Of a stretch of DNA of 31,527 nt, positions 7,441-15,470 are shown piece by piece (within the stretch, counting starts at the first letter, position 1; each line of letters begins with the position of its first letter). The position numbers and the translations under genes were made by a program. The notes beneath the pieces were generated by a model. It saw only the letters and a program-made list of their open reading frames with translations. It was not told the origin of the DNA and searched no databases. Source of the stretch: an uncultured Bacteroidota bacterium (GTDB taxonomy: Bacteria > Bacteroidota > Bacteroidia > Chitinophagales > Chitinophagaceae). The stretch covers positions 1 to 31,527 of the forward strand of contig CAMLEX010000001.1 in NCBI GenBank assembly GCA_946479055.1, written 5' to 3'.

Positions 7441-8556
7441 TTATTTCAAGAAATTAAGAATCTCAGAAGCTTTTTCTGCCAATAATTCACGGGCATATTT
7501 CATCGCCTCTTTTTTGGTTATTGAACTATTGCTGATTGCCACAGCTTTTTGTAAACCTAATGTTTTGATACTTGTTTCCCCTAATTCCAGGATCCCACAT
7601 ACTGCAATACAAGGAATATCGTATTCGCCCGCCAACTTTGCCATATAACCAACTACCTTCCCTTCGCCGCTTTGTTCATCAATCTTCCCTTCACCAGTGA
7701 TCAATAAATCTGCATCTGTTAACTCTGTTTTTATTTTGCTGGCATCTACAATCATCTCAATTCCTTTTTTCATTTCCACATTAAAAAACGGTAACAGCCC
7801 GGCAGCAATACCACCTGCAGCTCCTGTACCCGGAATTGATGAAATATCTTTTCCCGTTTCATTTTTTATAATAGCGGCAAAATTTTGTAATCCTTTATCC
7901 AGCGTTTTTACCTGCTCTTCATCTGCACCTTTTTGGGCAGCATATACATAGGCCGCCCCCTGCGGGCCATATAAAATATTCTGCACATCAGAGGCAATTT
8001 CAAATTTTATGGTTGGAATAAAGGATGGCTTGATTATTTTCTTCATATTCAAAAGATTGCCACCACTGGCTTGCAGCAATTTGTCACTTTCATCCGCAAA
8101 TTGAAAACCGAGAGCTGATAAGATGCCTGTTCCTGCATCATTGGTGGCACTACCGCCAAGTCCAAGAATTATTTTATTGGTGCCTTTCCCAATTGCATCT
8201 TTTATTATCACTCCTGTTCCTAATGTTGAAGTCAGCATTGGATTCAATTCTTCCTGTTTCAATAATACCAGGCCGCTTGCAGCAGCTATTTCAATAATGG
8301 CTGTCTTCTCATTTTCATTCCATTCATAAGAGACAGCAAGCTTTCTCCCTAACGGATCTACTGTATCGCAGTTAATATTATTTGTTTTGTGATAGTGTTT
8401 CATAACAGCAGCAAAACCATCACCGCCATCAGCCATGGGAAATTCAAAGACTTCCATTGCCCGGCCAAATTTTTTTATGCCTTCGCTAATAGCATTACAT
8501 ACCTCAAAACTGGTAAGACTGCCTTTGAATTTATCGGGTGCGATAATGATCTTCAT
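7441..8556 (-). CDS. Glycerate kinase (GlxK/GarK family)
   Basis: 371 residues when begun at ATG 8556, giving the standard N-terminus MKIIIAPDKFKGSLTS. An extension of three codons to a TTG at 8565 is less likely. Family signatures are FPMADGGDGF near 41-50, LGLGGSATNDAGTG near 130-143, GTGAAGGIAAGLL in the middle and LLITGEGKIDEQSG toward the C-terminus. The enzyme phosphorylates D-glycerate with ATP (usually to 2-phosphoglycerate in this family), feeding lower glycolysis. Length is typical (about 375-380). It faces paaI tail to tail and has no operon partner; its link to the paa genes is probably positional only. Confidence 0.92.
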   Translation of the reverse strand: MKIIIAPDKFKGSLTSFEVCNAISEGIKKFGRAMEVFEFPMADGGDGFAAVMKHYHKTNNINCDTVDPLGRKLAVSYEWNENEKTAIIEIAAASGLVLLKQEELNPMLTSTLGTGVIIKDAIGKGTNKIILGLGGSATNDAGTGILSALGFQFADESDKLLQASGGNLLNMKKIIKPSFIPTIKFEIASDVQNILYGPQGAAYVYAAQKGADEEQVKTLDKGLQNFAAIIKNETGKDISSIPGTGAAGGIAAGLLPFFNVEMKKGIEMIVDASKIKTELTDADLLITGEGKIDEQSGEGKVVGYMAKLAGEYDIPCIAVCGILELGETSIKTLGLQKAVAISNSSITKKEAMKYARELLAEKASEILNFLK

Positions 8557-8721
8557 TAGACCCAAGTTACAAAAATGCTTAGCGGCTTTTCGCTCCGTGA
8601 AGTTTTTTATTCCGGCTTATTTAAAAAGTTACTTTTCAATTTTAAGTTTTATATGAATGATTTTTATTAACTTTTATTGCATTCATTGATTTAAAAACTT
8701 CCACCTAAACCAACAACTGCC

Positions 8722-9447
8722 ATGAGAAAAATATCTTTCTGGGCAAAAAGCCATCCCCGCACCGCCCGTTTGTATATCATAATAATCAAAATCCTGCTGG
8801 CTATAATCGCCTGGTTTGTGGGGCGTTCTTTTTCTAGAATGAATATTGGTGTACCGGAAAGCCTTGGGATCCTTACGCTCTTTATTTTTCTAATAACCGC
8901 CTTGTTATATCCTTCGAAGAGTAGTTCAATATCAGCACGGAAATATTTTTATCTCAAACAAAAAAGCTGTGACTTTGCATTTGCCGCCTGTACATTTATC
9001 ATGATGGTGTGCATCACCAATAACCAACTGTATTCTGTTACAACACCTTCTTCTCACGCCAGCAGTAATATTATTGTAAGCAAATCGCCTACAGCCGAAG
9101 AAATTCTAACCTCGTTAAAATACAGGGATAAAAAAACGCTTACAAAACCGGAGAAAAAAATATTGAAGCGGGAGTTTAAAAAACAACTAAAGGTTTTTGC
9201 AAACGCCACTTTAAGCGGCAATAAAAAAGATGCTGATGATGCCGCTTTGATCATTCTCGTCATTATCGGAGCAATCGGTTTAACCTTGTTATTATCTGCC
9301 CTGGTTTGTTCTATCTCTTGCGGCGGAGCCGATGGTCTTGCTGTAGCAGTGGCGCTCTTAGGACTAACAGCTATCATTTGGGGAAGCACAGTGCTAATAC
9401 GGAGGATAAAAAGTGGTCCGCGAAATAAAGAGAGGGTTGAAAAATAA
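8722..9447 (+). CDS. Unknown membrane protein with central charged region
   Basis: I do not recognise this 241-residue protein. It has about five hydrophobic segments (17-34, 45-63, 83-100, 174-197, 204-223), the first three and last two separated by a polar, Lys-rich region (about 120-170, including TLTKPEKKILKREFKKQLK). The last segments include CSISCGGADG (196-205) and a positively charged tail. Two-helix ends like this, next to a lysine-rich stretch, are common in Bacteroidota proteins of unknown role. It lies 38 bp before paaY on the same strand and may share its transcript. The start is the first ATG, and no Shine-Dalgarno helps to decide it. Confidence 0.75.
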   Translation: MRKISFWAKSHPRTARLYIIIIKILLAIIAWFVGRSFSRMNIGVPESLGILTLFIFLITALLYPSKSSSISARKYFYLKQKSCDFAFAACTFIMMVCITNNQLYSVTTPSSHASSNIIVSKSPTAEEILTSLKYRDKKTLTKPEKKILKREFKKQLKVFANATLSGNKKDADDAALIILVIIGAIGLTLLLSALVCSISCGGADGLAVAVALLGLTAIIWGSTVLIRRIKSGPRNKERVEK

Positions 9448-9464
9448 CTGATAAAAATGAATAA

Positions 9465-9472
9465 TACCTTTG
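9465..9472 (+). promoter_or_regulatory. Possible -7 element for paaY
   Basis: TACCTTTG matches TAnnTTTG exactly, 13 bp before the paaY start. The nearest TTG upstream (9437-9439) is 25 nt away, too far for a good -33 element, so paaY may instead be co-transcribed with the membrane protein gene. Confidence 0.3.
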
Positions 9473-9485
9473 AGAAAACGTCAGC

Positions 9486-10082
9486 ATGATCTATTCGTTC
9501 AAGGACTTTATTCCCGTAATACATGAATCTTCATTCGTTCATCCGCAAGCTGCTGTAACAGGAAATGTAATTATTGGGAAAAATTGTTATATCGGTCCGG
9601 GGGCTGCTCTCCGCGGCGACTGGGGCAAGATCATTATTGAAGATGGTTGTAATGTCCAGGAAAATTGTACCATTCATATGTTTCCCGGCTTAACGGTATT
9701 ATTAAAAACAAATGCACATATAGGGCATGGGGCAGTAATTCATGGCGCCATCATTGGAAAAAATTGCCTGGTGGGTATGAACAGTGTAGTTATGGATAAT
9801 GCAGAGTTAGGTGATGAATGTATTGTCGGTGCTTTAACCTTCATCAAAGAAGGAGAAAAGATTCCGGCACAGAGTGTTATAGTTGGCAATCCAGGAAAAA
9901 TAGTAAAACAAGTAAGCGATGAAATGATTGCCTGGAAAACAGAAGGAACAGAATTGTATCAATCACTTCCCAAAGAAATGTTGGAACACTTTAAACCAAG
10001 CGAACCGCTTAATGAACCACCTGCTGATCAACCACAGCAAGATAATTTATATGCTACCTGGCAACAGCGCAAAAAAAATTAA
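9486..10082 (+). CDS. paaY: PaaY-like hexapeptide-repeat thioesterase / gamma-carbonic anhydrase fold
   Basis: 198 residues forming a left-handed beta-helix of hexapeptide repeats ([LIV]GxxxxI pattern, about 15-145), with the metal-site histidines in NCTIHMF and AHIGHGAVIHG. Beyond the gamma-carbonic anhydrase core it has the PaaY-type C-terminal tail (IAWKTEGTELYQ, about 150-161, then a polar tail). Length matches E. coli PaaY (196). PaaY is a thioesterase that clears inhibitory CoA by-products of the phenylacetate pathway. It is encoded apart from the other paa genes. A generic gamma-carbonic anhydrase is the alternative, but the tail and neighbourhood favour PaaY. Confidence 0.8.
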   Translation: MIYSFKDFIPVIHESSFVHPQAAVTGNVIIGKNCYIGPGAALRGDWGKIIIEDGCNVQENCTIHMFPGLTVLLKTNAHIGHGAVIHGAIIGKNCLVGMNSVVMDNAELGDECIVGALTFIKEGEKIPAQSVIVGNPGKIVKQVSDEMIAWKTEGTELYQSLPKEMLEHFKPSEPLNEPPADQPQQDNLYATWQQRKKN

Positions 10083-10327
10083 TTTTTGTTTCGGGAAATC
10101 CCTGAGCGTGTTTTAGGGTGTGACAATTTAGCCCATGGCACCAATAATCAATACTGGTAAATGTCCCAGGTAGATCGAATTACAAATCAAGGTTTTATAG
10201 CAGATTTCCTCTCAGGTGCGGGGCTAACTACGTAATCTGTGCACCATTTGTCAAAAAGAAATTTCTACTCAGAAAGAATAGTTGTAACTTAATATCATCG
10301 CTTTTTTCACTATTAAACCGCCTGTTT

Positions 10328-11566
10328 ATGAAAAAAAATTTACCCCTCTGCTTCTTTTTTTTCTGTAGTATTTTTTCTGTGTTATTAGCAAGCACTCAAA
10401 CAGATCGTTTTGCTTATGCCATTACTGATATCAATAAAGAAGGAGCCAACTGGAGTTTTCTGAGAAAACTAGATTTAAAAACCGGCGCTTTTAGCGATGT
10501 CCTTTTAAACGGGAATGATGCATCGTCCCTTGCGTATGACGATGCCACAAAAAAACAAATGAGTGAACCCTTTACTCATGCCAGGTTTGGCAAAACAGCT
10601 AATGCTGCATTTGGAACAGGTGTAGCTGCCATTGCTTATGACAAAAGAAACAACAGGCTTTATTATACACCAATGTTTATAGATCAGCTTCGTTATATTG
10701 ATCTGAAAACAATGAAAGTATATTTTGTAACTACTTCTGACAATACCGGGCTGCAAACTAAGGCAACTGATCAAAGTAATATCATCACCCGCATGGCCAT
10801 AGGCGCCGACGGAAATGGGTATGCTTTAACGAATGATGGCAACCATCTTTTAAGGTTCACGACGGGGAAAAAAATTTCTGTTACAGATATAGGAGGATTG
10901 ATAGATGCTCCTGAAAATAAAAGTGTTTCAATCCATAATTCCTGTACCAGCTTTGGCGGTGATATGATCGCGGATGATGATGGGAACCTCTTTGTTTTTT
11001 CAAACAGGACAAATGTTTTTAAAATAAATATTGAAACAAAATCAGCGACACATTTAGGTACTGTTTCCGGCCTGCCTCCTACCTATACCATCAATGGTGC
11101 TGCAGTTGACAATAATAACCAGGTACTTATTACCAGCGCAGTCGATAACAGCAATATATATACAGTTGATATTAAAACATTAAAAGCTACTGTCATGCCA
11201 TCGTCAGGGCCTTGGAAAACTTCGGACCTTGCTAACAGCAACTTGCTGGCAACACGTAAACCATCTTCTATAATCAGCTTATTAAAAAATTTAGAAGAAG
11301 CAGAGGATGGCAGGGTTCAGTTATTTCCCAATCCAGTTATCAATAACAAGTTTACTCTCCAGTTCAACCTGGCTGATGGAAACTATACAGTTGAGGTGAA
11401 AGATGTATTGGGACGCCAGGTAACACAAACCTTGACAAACATCAGCGGAAAAGGCCAGCTTAAAACTTTGAGCCTTCCTGCTTCTGCCAGTAAAGGTTTT
11501 TACCTGGTAAAGGTTATTGATCAAAATAATAAAGCTGTATACAGTAAAAAAATTTTAGTACACTAA
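10328..11566 (+). CDS. Secreted T9SS-sorted protein, beta-propeller-like
   Basis: 412 residues with a strongly hydrophobic signal peptide (about 4-22). The middle (about 25-310) has repeating strand motifs such as AYAITDINKEG, RLYYTPMFIDQLRYIDLKTM, GADGNGYALTNDGNHLLRFT and DDDGNLFVFSNRTNVFKINI, suggesting a WD/YVTN-like propeller. The C-terminus (about 325-412, VQLFPNPVINNKFTLQFNL...KGFYLVKVI) is a type A T9SS sorting domain, so it is exported to the surface or medium. The substrate is unknown. It stands alone between paaY and a strong terminator. The 245-bp gap before it shows no clear promoter. Confidence 0.85.
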   Translation: MKKNLPLCFFFFCSIFSVLLASTQTDRFAYAITDINKEGANWSFLRKLDLKTGAFSDVLLNGNDASSLAYDDATKKQMSEPFTHARFGKTANAAFGTGVAAIAYDKRNNRLYYTPMFIDQLRYIDLKTMKVYFVTTSDNTGLQTKATDQSNIITRMAIGADGNGYALTNDGNHLLRFTTGKKISVTDIGGLIDAPENKSVSIHNSCTSFGGDMIADDDGNLFVFSNRTNVFKINIETKSATHLGTVSGLPPTYTINGAAVDNNNQVLITSAVDNSNIYTVDIKTLKATVMPSSGPWKTSDLANSNLLATRKPSSIISLLKNLEEAEDGRVQLFPNPVINNKFTLQFNLADGNYTVEVKDVLGRQVTQTLTNISGKGQLKTLSLPASASKGFYLVKVIDQNNKAVYSKKILVH

Positions 11567-11582
11567 AACTCAGCACATAAAT

Positions 11583-11621
11583 AAAAAGGCCGCGATAGAA
11601 TTTAACTTCGTGGCCTTTTTT
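11583..11621 (+). terminator. Rho-independent terminator
   Basis: AAAAAGGCCGCGA (11583-11595) pairs with TCGTGGCCTTTTT (11608-11620), with one G-U pair, followed by T. It serves the T9SS protein gene and, because the 5' arm starts with an A-run, could also stop the convergent NtrC-type gene. Confidence 0.88.
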
Positions 11622-11653
11622 ATCTATTCAAGCAAACCGGTAATATGTCAAAC

Positions 11654-13069
11654 TTATTCCTGGAAATTCTTGATTTTATTATAAAGCGTTTTCCGGTCAA
11701 TATTAAGTACTTCCGCTGCTTTCTTTTTATTAAAATTTACCTGTTGTAAAACTGCCATAATGGTTTCGTATTCCGCTCTGCTGGCTGCATCCTTAAGGTC
11801 AAGTTCCTTTTTGGGCAAAGAAGGGGAAGTGGTTACTGGTGTTGCAGGTTTTGTGTCATCAGCCAATGATTCGCTATTGATTATTTCCCACGGTAATGAT
11901 GAAACGTTTATTTTTTCACCGGCAGGTGTTAGTAATACGGCACGACGTACTACATTTCTGAATTCTCTAAGGTTGCCGGGCCATGAATACTGTAAAAATG
12001 TTTGAAGCACATTATCTTCAAACCCCATCACTTCTTTTTCTAATTCTTTTTTGGTTTTTTCCAGGAAGAAATCAGCAAACGCTAAAATATCTTCCCGGCG
12101 GCTGCGTAATGATGGTAGATTTATTGAAAATTCATTAAACCTGTGATACAGATCTTCACGGAATTTTCCTTTCCGGTAAGCGTCCTGTAGGTTTTCATTG
12201 GAAGCAACAATAATTCTTACATCAACATTCGTTTCTTTATTGCCACCCACCCTTTTAAATTTTCGCTCCTGGATAACACGCAATAAAGTAGCTTGTACGT
12301 CCAATGACAGGTTACCCACTTCATCAAGAAATAAAGTTCCACCATCTGCCAGTTCAAAATGACCTTCCTTGTCTTGTAGAGCCCCGGTAAATGCACCTTT
12401 CACATGCCCGAACAATTCACTACCTGCCAATTCTTTTGACAAAGTACCGCAGTCCATTGCAATAAAAGGTTTGCCGTTACGGTGGCTTAAATCGTGGATA
12501 GTTTTAGCAATCACCTCTTTACCGGTACCGCTTTCGCCGTATAAGATAACACTGTAATTTGTATCGGCCACGATATTAATCTGTTCATACAAAGCCCTTG
12601 TGACACCCGACTTTCCTATCATGAATTCATCATTATGATAATTCAATTTAGGAGCTACTTTTCTTTTTCCCGGATCTGTATCAGCCGGTTCTGATTTGGT
12701 AGAAGCAGGCTGCTGATAGGCCTTATTCAAAACGCTTAATACTTCATCTGGTATCAAAGGCTTTACTATATAATCGAAAGCGCCAAGCTTAATGACCTCA
12801 ACAGCTGTCTTTATATCAGAATAACCCGTGATCATTATTACCTTCACCCCGGGATTGTCTTTACGCAATGCGGTCAACACTTTAATGCCTTCCATATCTC
12901 CCAGTCTATAATCGCAAATAACCGCATCAAATTTTTTCTCTGAAAACTTGGCTATCCCTTTGGCACCTGAGTGGGCCATATCAACTTCAAAACCATTCTT
13001 AGAAAGAAATCTTCCTAACAATGTACATAAATCTAAATCATCATCGATTATGAGGATTTTTTTACTCAT
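11654..13069 (-). CDS. NtrC-family sigma-54-dependent response regulator
   Basis: 471 residues with three domains in order. The receiver (1-120) has acidic pocket Asp9-Asp11, phospho-acceptor Asp53 and Lys103. The AAA+ sigma-54 interaction domain (about 145-375) has Walker A GESGTGKE (178-185), the sigma-54 contact loop GAFTGA (225-230), and Walker B GGTLFLDEVG (243-252). A Fis-type helix-turn-helix (about 430-471, NKKKAAEVLNIDRKTLYNKI) follows. It should activate sigma-54 promoters when phosphorylated. It is divergent from a lone receiver gene with a sigma-54-like promoter and near a CHASE3 kinase, so these probably form one pathway. All key residues are intact. Confidence 0.95.
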   Translation of the reverse strand: MSKKILIIDDDLDLCTLLGRFLSKNGFEVDMAHSGAKGIAKFSEKKFDAVICDYRLGDMEGIKVLTALRKDNPGVKVIMITGYSDIKTAVEVIKLGAFDYIVKPLIPDEVLSVLNKAYQQPASTKSEPADTDPGKRKVAPKLNYHNDEFMIGKSGVTRALYEQINIVADTNYSVILYGESGTGKEVIAKTIHDLSHRNGKPFIAMDCGTLSKELAGSELFGHVKGAFTGALQDKEGHFELADGGTLFLDEVGNLSLDVQATLLRVIQERKFKRVGGNKETNVDVRIIVASNENLQDAYRKGKFREDLYHRFNEFSINLPSLRSRREDILAFADFFLEKTKKELEKEVMGFEDNVLQTFLQYSWPGNLREFRNVVRRAVLLTPAGEKINVSSLPWEIINSESLADDTKPATPVTTSPSLPKKELDLKDAASRAEYETIMAVLQQVNFNKKKAAEVLNIDRKTLYNKIKNFQE

Positions 13070-13181
13070 GAAAACAGGATTGTTGGTTAATTGAAATTAA
13101 GATAATTAAATTAACAACCTTATATCTGCTTAAAATCATGCCGGACTTAACTATTTTATAAAATGAGATTTGGGTCGGTAT

Positions 13182-13197
13182 TTGGCAGTAAAATTGT
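13182..13197 (+). promoter_or_regulatory. Sigma-54-like promoter upstream of the lone receiver gene
   Basis: TTGGCAGTAAAATTGT has GG at 13184-13185, exactly 10 nt, then GT, against the sigma-54 consensus TTGGCAC-N5-TTGC with GG-N10-GC. The predicted start is near 13209, 39 nt before the ATG. Of the seven elements in this window it has the best sigma-54 -24 box and a near-consensus -12 box (TTGT). Confidence 0.55.
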
Positions 13198-13247
13198 CGC
13201 ATAAACTAAATTATGAGTTACAAATACTTAATCCGACGTGAACACTA

Positions 13248-13622
13248 ATGGGAGAAATAAGTAAAAAACAGCCGCAGGTTCTTATAATTGACGATGAAGT
13301 TGATGTGTGTTATCTGTTGAAAGGAATATTAAGGCAGAAAAGTATAGAAGCCGCATATGTCACCACTATCGCAGAAGGAGAAGTACTCTTATCTCAGTAC
13401 GCCCCCTCTGTTATTTTTCTTGACAATTACCTTCCTGATGGCTTGGGTGTGGATTATATACGCCATTTTAAAAAAGAACATCCTTCATCCAAAATCGTTA
13501 TGTTAACAGCTCATGACAGTTTTGCCGACAGGGAAAAAGCCTATAAAGCAGGGGTTGATTTTTTTATTGGTAAACCATTCAGCCGGAATGCCATTCTAAC
13601 AACCATCGAAAAGTTAATTTAG
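13248..13622 (+). CDS. Single-domain response regulator (receiver only)
   Basis: 124 residues, entirely a CheY-like receiver domain. Phosphorylation-site residues are all present: Asp15-Asp16, phospho-acceptor Asp59 (FLDNYLPDG), Thr87 and Lys109-Pro110. With no output domain it probably acts by protein interaction or as a phosphate shuttle or sink between the neighbouring CHASE3 kinase and the NtrC-type regulator. It is divergent from the regulator gene and convergent with the kinase gene (38 bp between stops). A sigma-54-like promoter lies upstream, suggesting feedback by the adjacent NtrC-type protein (inference). Confidence 0.92.
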   Translation: MGEISKKQPQVLIIDDEVDVCYLLKGILRQKSIEAAYVTTIAEGEVLLSQYAPSVIFLDNYLPDGLGVDYIRHFKKEHPSSKIVMLTAHDSFADREKAYKAGVDFFIGKPFSRNAILTTIEKLI

Positions 13623-13660
13623 AAAATTTTTGTAGAATTTTTTCCCCATTTCTGGTTTGA

Positions 13661-15061
13661 TTAGCCGGGCAGGTTTAATATTACAATGAAAGTGGAGCCA
13701 TTACCCGGTTTGCTACGGACATTTATGCTCCCCTTATGATTCAGTATAATGTTTTGAGTATGTGTTAAACCAAGTCCAGTTCCTTTTGGCTTGCCGGTAA
13801 AATAAGGCTCAAAAAGTTTTTGTATTGTTTCTTCTTCCATACCAATACCATTGTCCTTAATTTCAATGACACACTTATTCCTTTGTTTGATGGTTCTGAG
13901 CTCAAGAATACCCGTGTCACTTTTCATCGCCTCAACGGCATTTACAATTATGTTTAAAAAGGCTAGTTTCATTTTCTCCTTATCAACCTGTATTCCACAA
14001 ATATCTTTATCATAATATTTCTCAACTTTTATATGGTTCAATTCAATCCGGTCCTGGGCAAGTTCCAATGCTTCATCAAGCAATTGATTGATATTAACCG
14101 GAACAATTTCCAATTGATCAATTCTTGTCGAATTTAATAAATCAGATACCAGTTGGTTAATCCTGCTGACACCCCGGCCAATCATGCCGAGCAAAATATC
14201 GGTTTCTTCGTTTTGAATGCCCGGATCTTTCAATTGCTCAGATGCCAACGAAATATTGGTTAACGGATTTCTCACTTCGTGGGCAATTGTCCGGGCAATA
14301 CGACCACTGGCTGCAAATTTCTCTATGCTTTTTAGCTCACTAAGCTCCAGGTTAACCCTGTTTAATTCATTCACACGGAACTCCAATTCCTTCCTGTAAG
14401 CTTCAGCATTTTTATCAGCTTCTTCTTTTGCTATATTCTCCCGGGTATAAGTGATCAATGAATAAAAAATGGTAACCAATGTTATGATCAATGAAATGAT
14501 AGCCATAATGGCCATGGTCTGAAAAAATCCTTTCAGTTTGCTGTTTCTTACATCCATCAGGGCTTGTTCATCTTCTTTTAAACCCTTTACGAGTTTCCTT
14601 ATACCTTCCATTACACTATTATCCGCCATATGAGATGCTATCATTTCTTCAGAAATTTTAGAATCTTCCTGCTGAAATTTCGTAATGAAATTTGAAAGAT
14701 CTGTCAACTTAATTTTAATAAGTTTTCCAAGCGAATCTATTTTCACTTTATATTTTTCATTAGTCGCCGTATGAACCTGTAAATCCTCGTATAAATAATT
14801 AACCCGTTTAGATCCGGAGTTATATGGTTTTAAAAAGCCAACATCGCCGGTGAGTACATATCCTCTTACTCCTGTTTCGGCATCTGTTATTTCCGCCTTT
14901 ATAGATTCAAGATTATTAATGATTGCGTAAGAGTGAGATACTGAGCTGGAATCAATCTCCAGTTTTTTTATAATAAAGAAAATAAGAACATAAGAAATCA
15001 GGAGCAGTAAGAATGCAATAACATAGCCCCATCTGTTTTTTATTTTTAATGAGATTGGCAT
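13661..15061 (-). CDS. CHASE3-domain sensor histidine kinase
   Basis: 466 residues: transmembrane helix 1 (12-32), extracytoplasmic CHASE3 sensor (about 40-175, with the typical ITDAETGVRGYVLTGD at 58-73), transmembrane helix 2 (about 180-203), a coiled-coil linker (about 205-245), a HisKA domain with phospho-acceptor His261 (ARTIAHEVRNPLTNI), and a HATPase domain with NIIVNAVEAM (N box), IEIKDNGIGM (G1) and GTGLGLTHTQNI (G2). It autophosphorylates on His and should pass phosphate to the adjacent receiver, the NtrC-type regulator, or both. The signal is unknown. A GGAGGA lies 14 nt before the start, which is a long spacing. The small DUF5670-like gene lies just upstream on the same strand. 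Confidence 0.94.
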   Translation of the reverse strand: MPISLKIKNRWGYVIAFLLLLISYVLIFFIIKKLEIDSSSVSHSYAIINNLESIKAEITDAETGVRGYVLTGDVGFLKPYNSGSKRVNYLYEDLQVHTATNEKYKVKIDSLGKLIKIKLTDLSNFITKFQQEDSKISEEMIASHMADNSVMEGIRKLVKGLKEDEQALMDVRNSKLKGFFQTMAIMAIISLIITLVTIFYSLITYTRENIAKEEADKNAEAYRKELEFRVNELNRVNLELSELKSIEKFAASGRIARTIAHEVRNPLTNISLASEQLKDPGIQNEETDILLGMIGRGVSRINQLVSDLLNSTRIDQLEIVPVNINQLLDEALELAQDRIELNHIKVEKYYDKDICGIQVDKEKMKLAFLNIIVNAVEAMKSDTGILELRTIKQRNKCVIEIKDNGIGMEEETIQKLFEPYFTGKPKGTGLGLTHTQNIILNHKGSINVRSKPGNGSTFIVILNLPG

Positions 15062-15121
15062 GTAATAAAAAAAATTCCTCCACCTCTAAAGAACTTAATA
15101 GAAAGGTTTCAAAAAATTCAA

Positions 15122-15301
15122 CTACTCTTCCACGGGATAGCGTCCTTGTTGTGGCTTGGGATTAATGATAATTGCCTGCATCAGAAAAAGCGCAGCTGCG
15201 ATCATAAAGATATGAATAATCATTCCGGCACTGAAAATAAAAAAACCAATTATCCAAACCGCCGTTAACAATACAGCCATTATATAAAGGGCCAACTTCA
15301 T
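15122..15301 (-). CDS. Small DUF5670/Lmo0937-like membrane protein
   Basis: 59 residues, starting MKLALYIMAVLLTAVWIIGF and ending NPKPQQGRYPVEE. Two closely spaced hydrophobic helices (about 3-22 and 27-46) with a short glycine turn resemble the Lmo0937/DUF5670 family of tiny membrane proteins, often found in stress-gene neighbourhoods. The function of the family is unknown. The assignment rests on size and hydrophobic layout rather than a diagnostic motif. A sigma-54-like element lies 23 bp upstream, predicting transcription start 11 nt before the ATG. The CHASE3 kinase gene follows 60 bp downstream and could be read from the same promoter. Confidence 0.7.
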   Translation of the reverse strand: MKLALYIMAVLLTAVWIIGFFIFSAGMIIHIFMIAAALFLMQAIIINPKPQQGRYPVEE

Positions 15302-15323
15302 AAATTCATTTTATCCATGTATA

Positions 15324-15338
15324 GAAAAAATGATGCCA
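15324..15338 (-). promoter_or_regulatory. Sigma-54-like element for the DUF5670-like gene
   Basis: On the minus strand TGGCATCATTTTTTC has GG, 10 nt, then TC. The predicted start is near 15312, 11 nt before the ATG. It matches the topoisomerase IB and DUF1328 elements closely (TGGCAY ... TTTTTC). Confidence 0.5.
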
Positions 15339-15399
15339 GCCACTTTTTTTCAGATAGGACTTCTACGAATAAGTTTTCCGGCAATTACTTTACCGCTAC

Positions 15400-15407
15400 T
15401 ACTTTTG
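15400..15407 (+). promoter_or_regulatory. Possible -7 element for the flavoprotein gene
   Basis: TACTTTTG matches TAnnTTTG, 63 bp before the flavoprotein start. No TTG is visible at the expected -33 position, so support is weak. Confidence 0.28.
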
Positions 15408-15470
15408 TTACCAAATTTATGGCTAAGATTTTGACTGTCATATTGATTAACTGGCAGTTAAATCTATTAA

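Noticed and set aside
13125..13144. CGGCATGATTTTAAG on the minus strand before the NtrC-type gene as another sigma-54-like site
   Set aside because: GG-N10 is followed by AG and the T-run is misplaced; it does not fit the alignment.
15452..15466. TGGCAG followed by AT-rich sequence just before the flavoprotein gene, like the sigma-54 elements
   Set aside because: GG-N10 is followed by TA, with no T-run at -12, and the predicted transcription start would fall inside the coding sequence.
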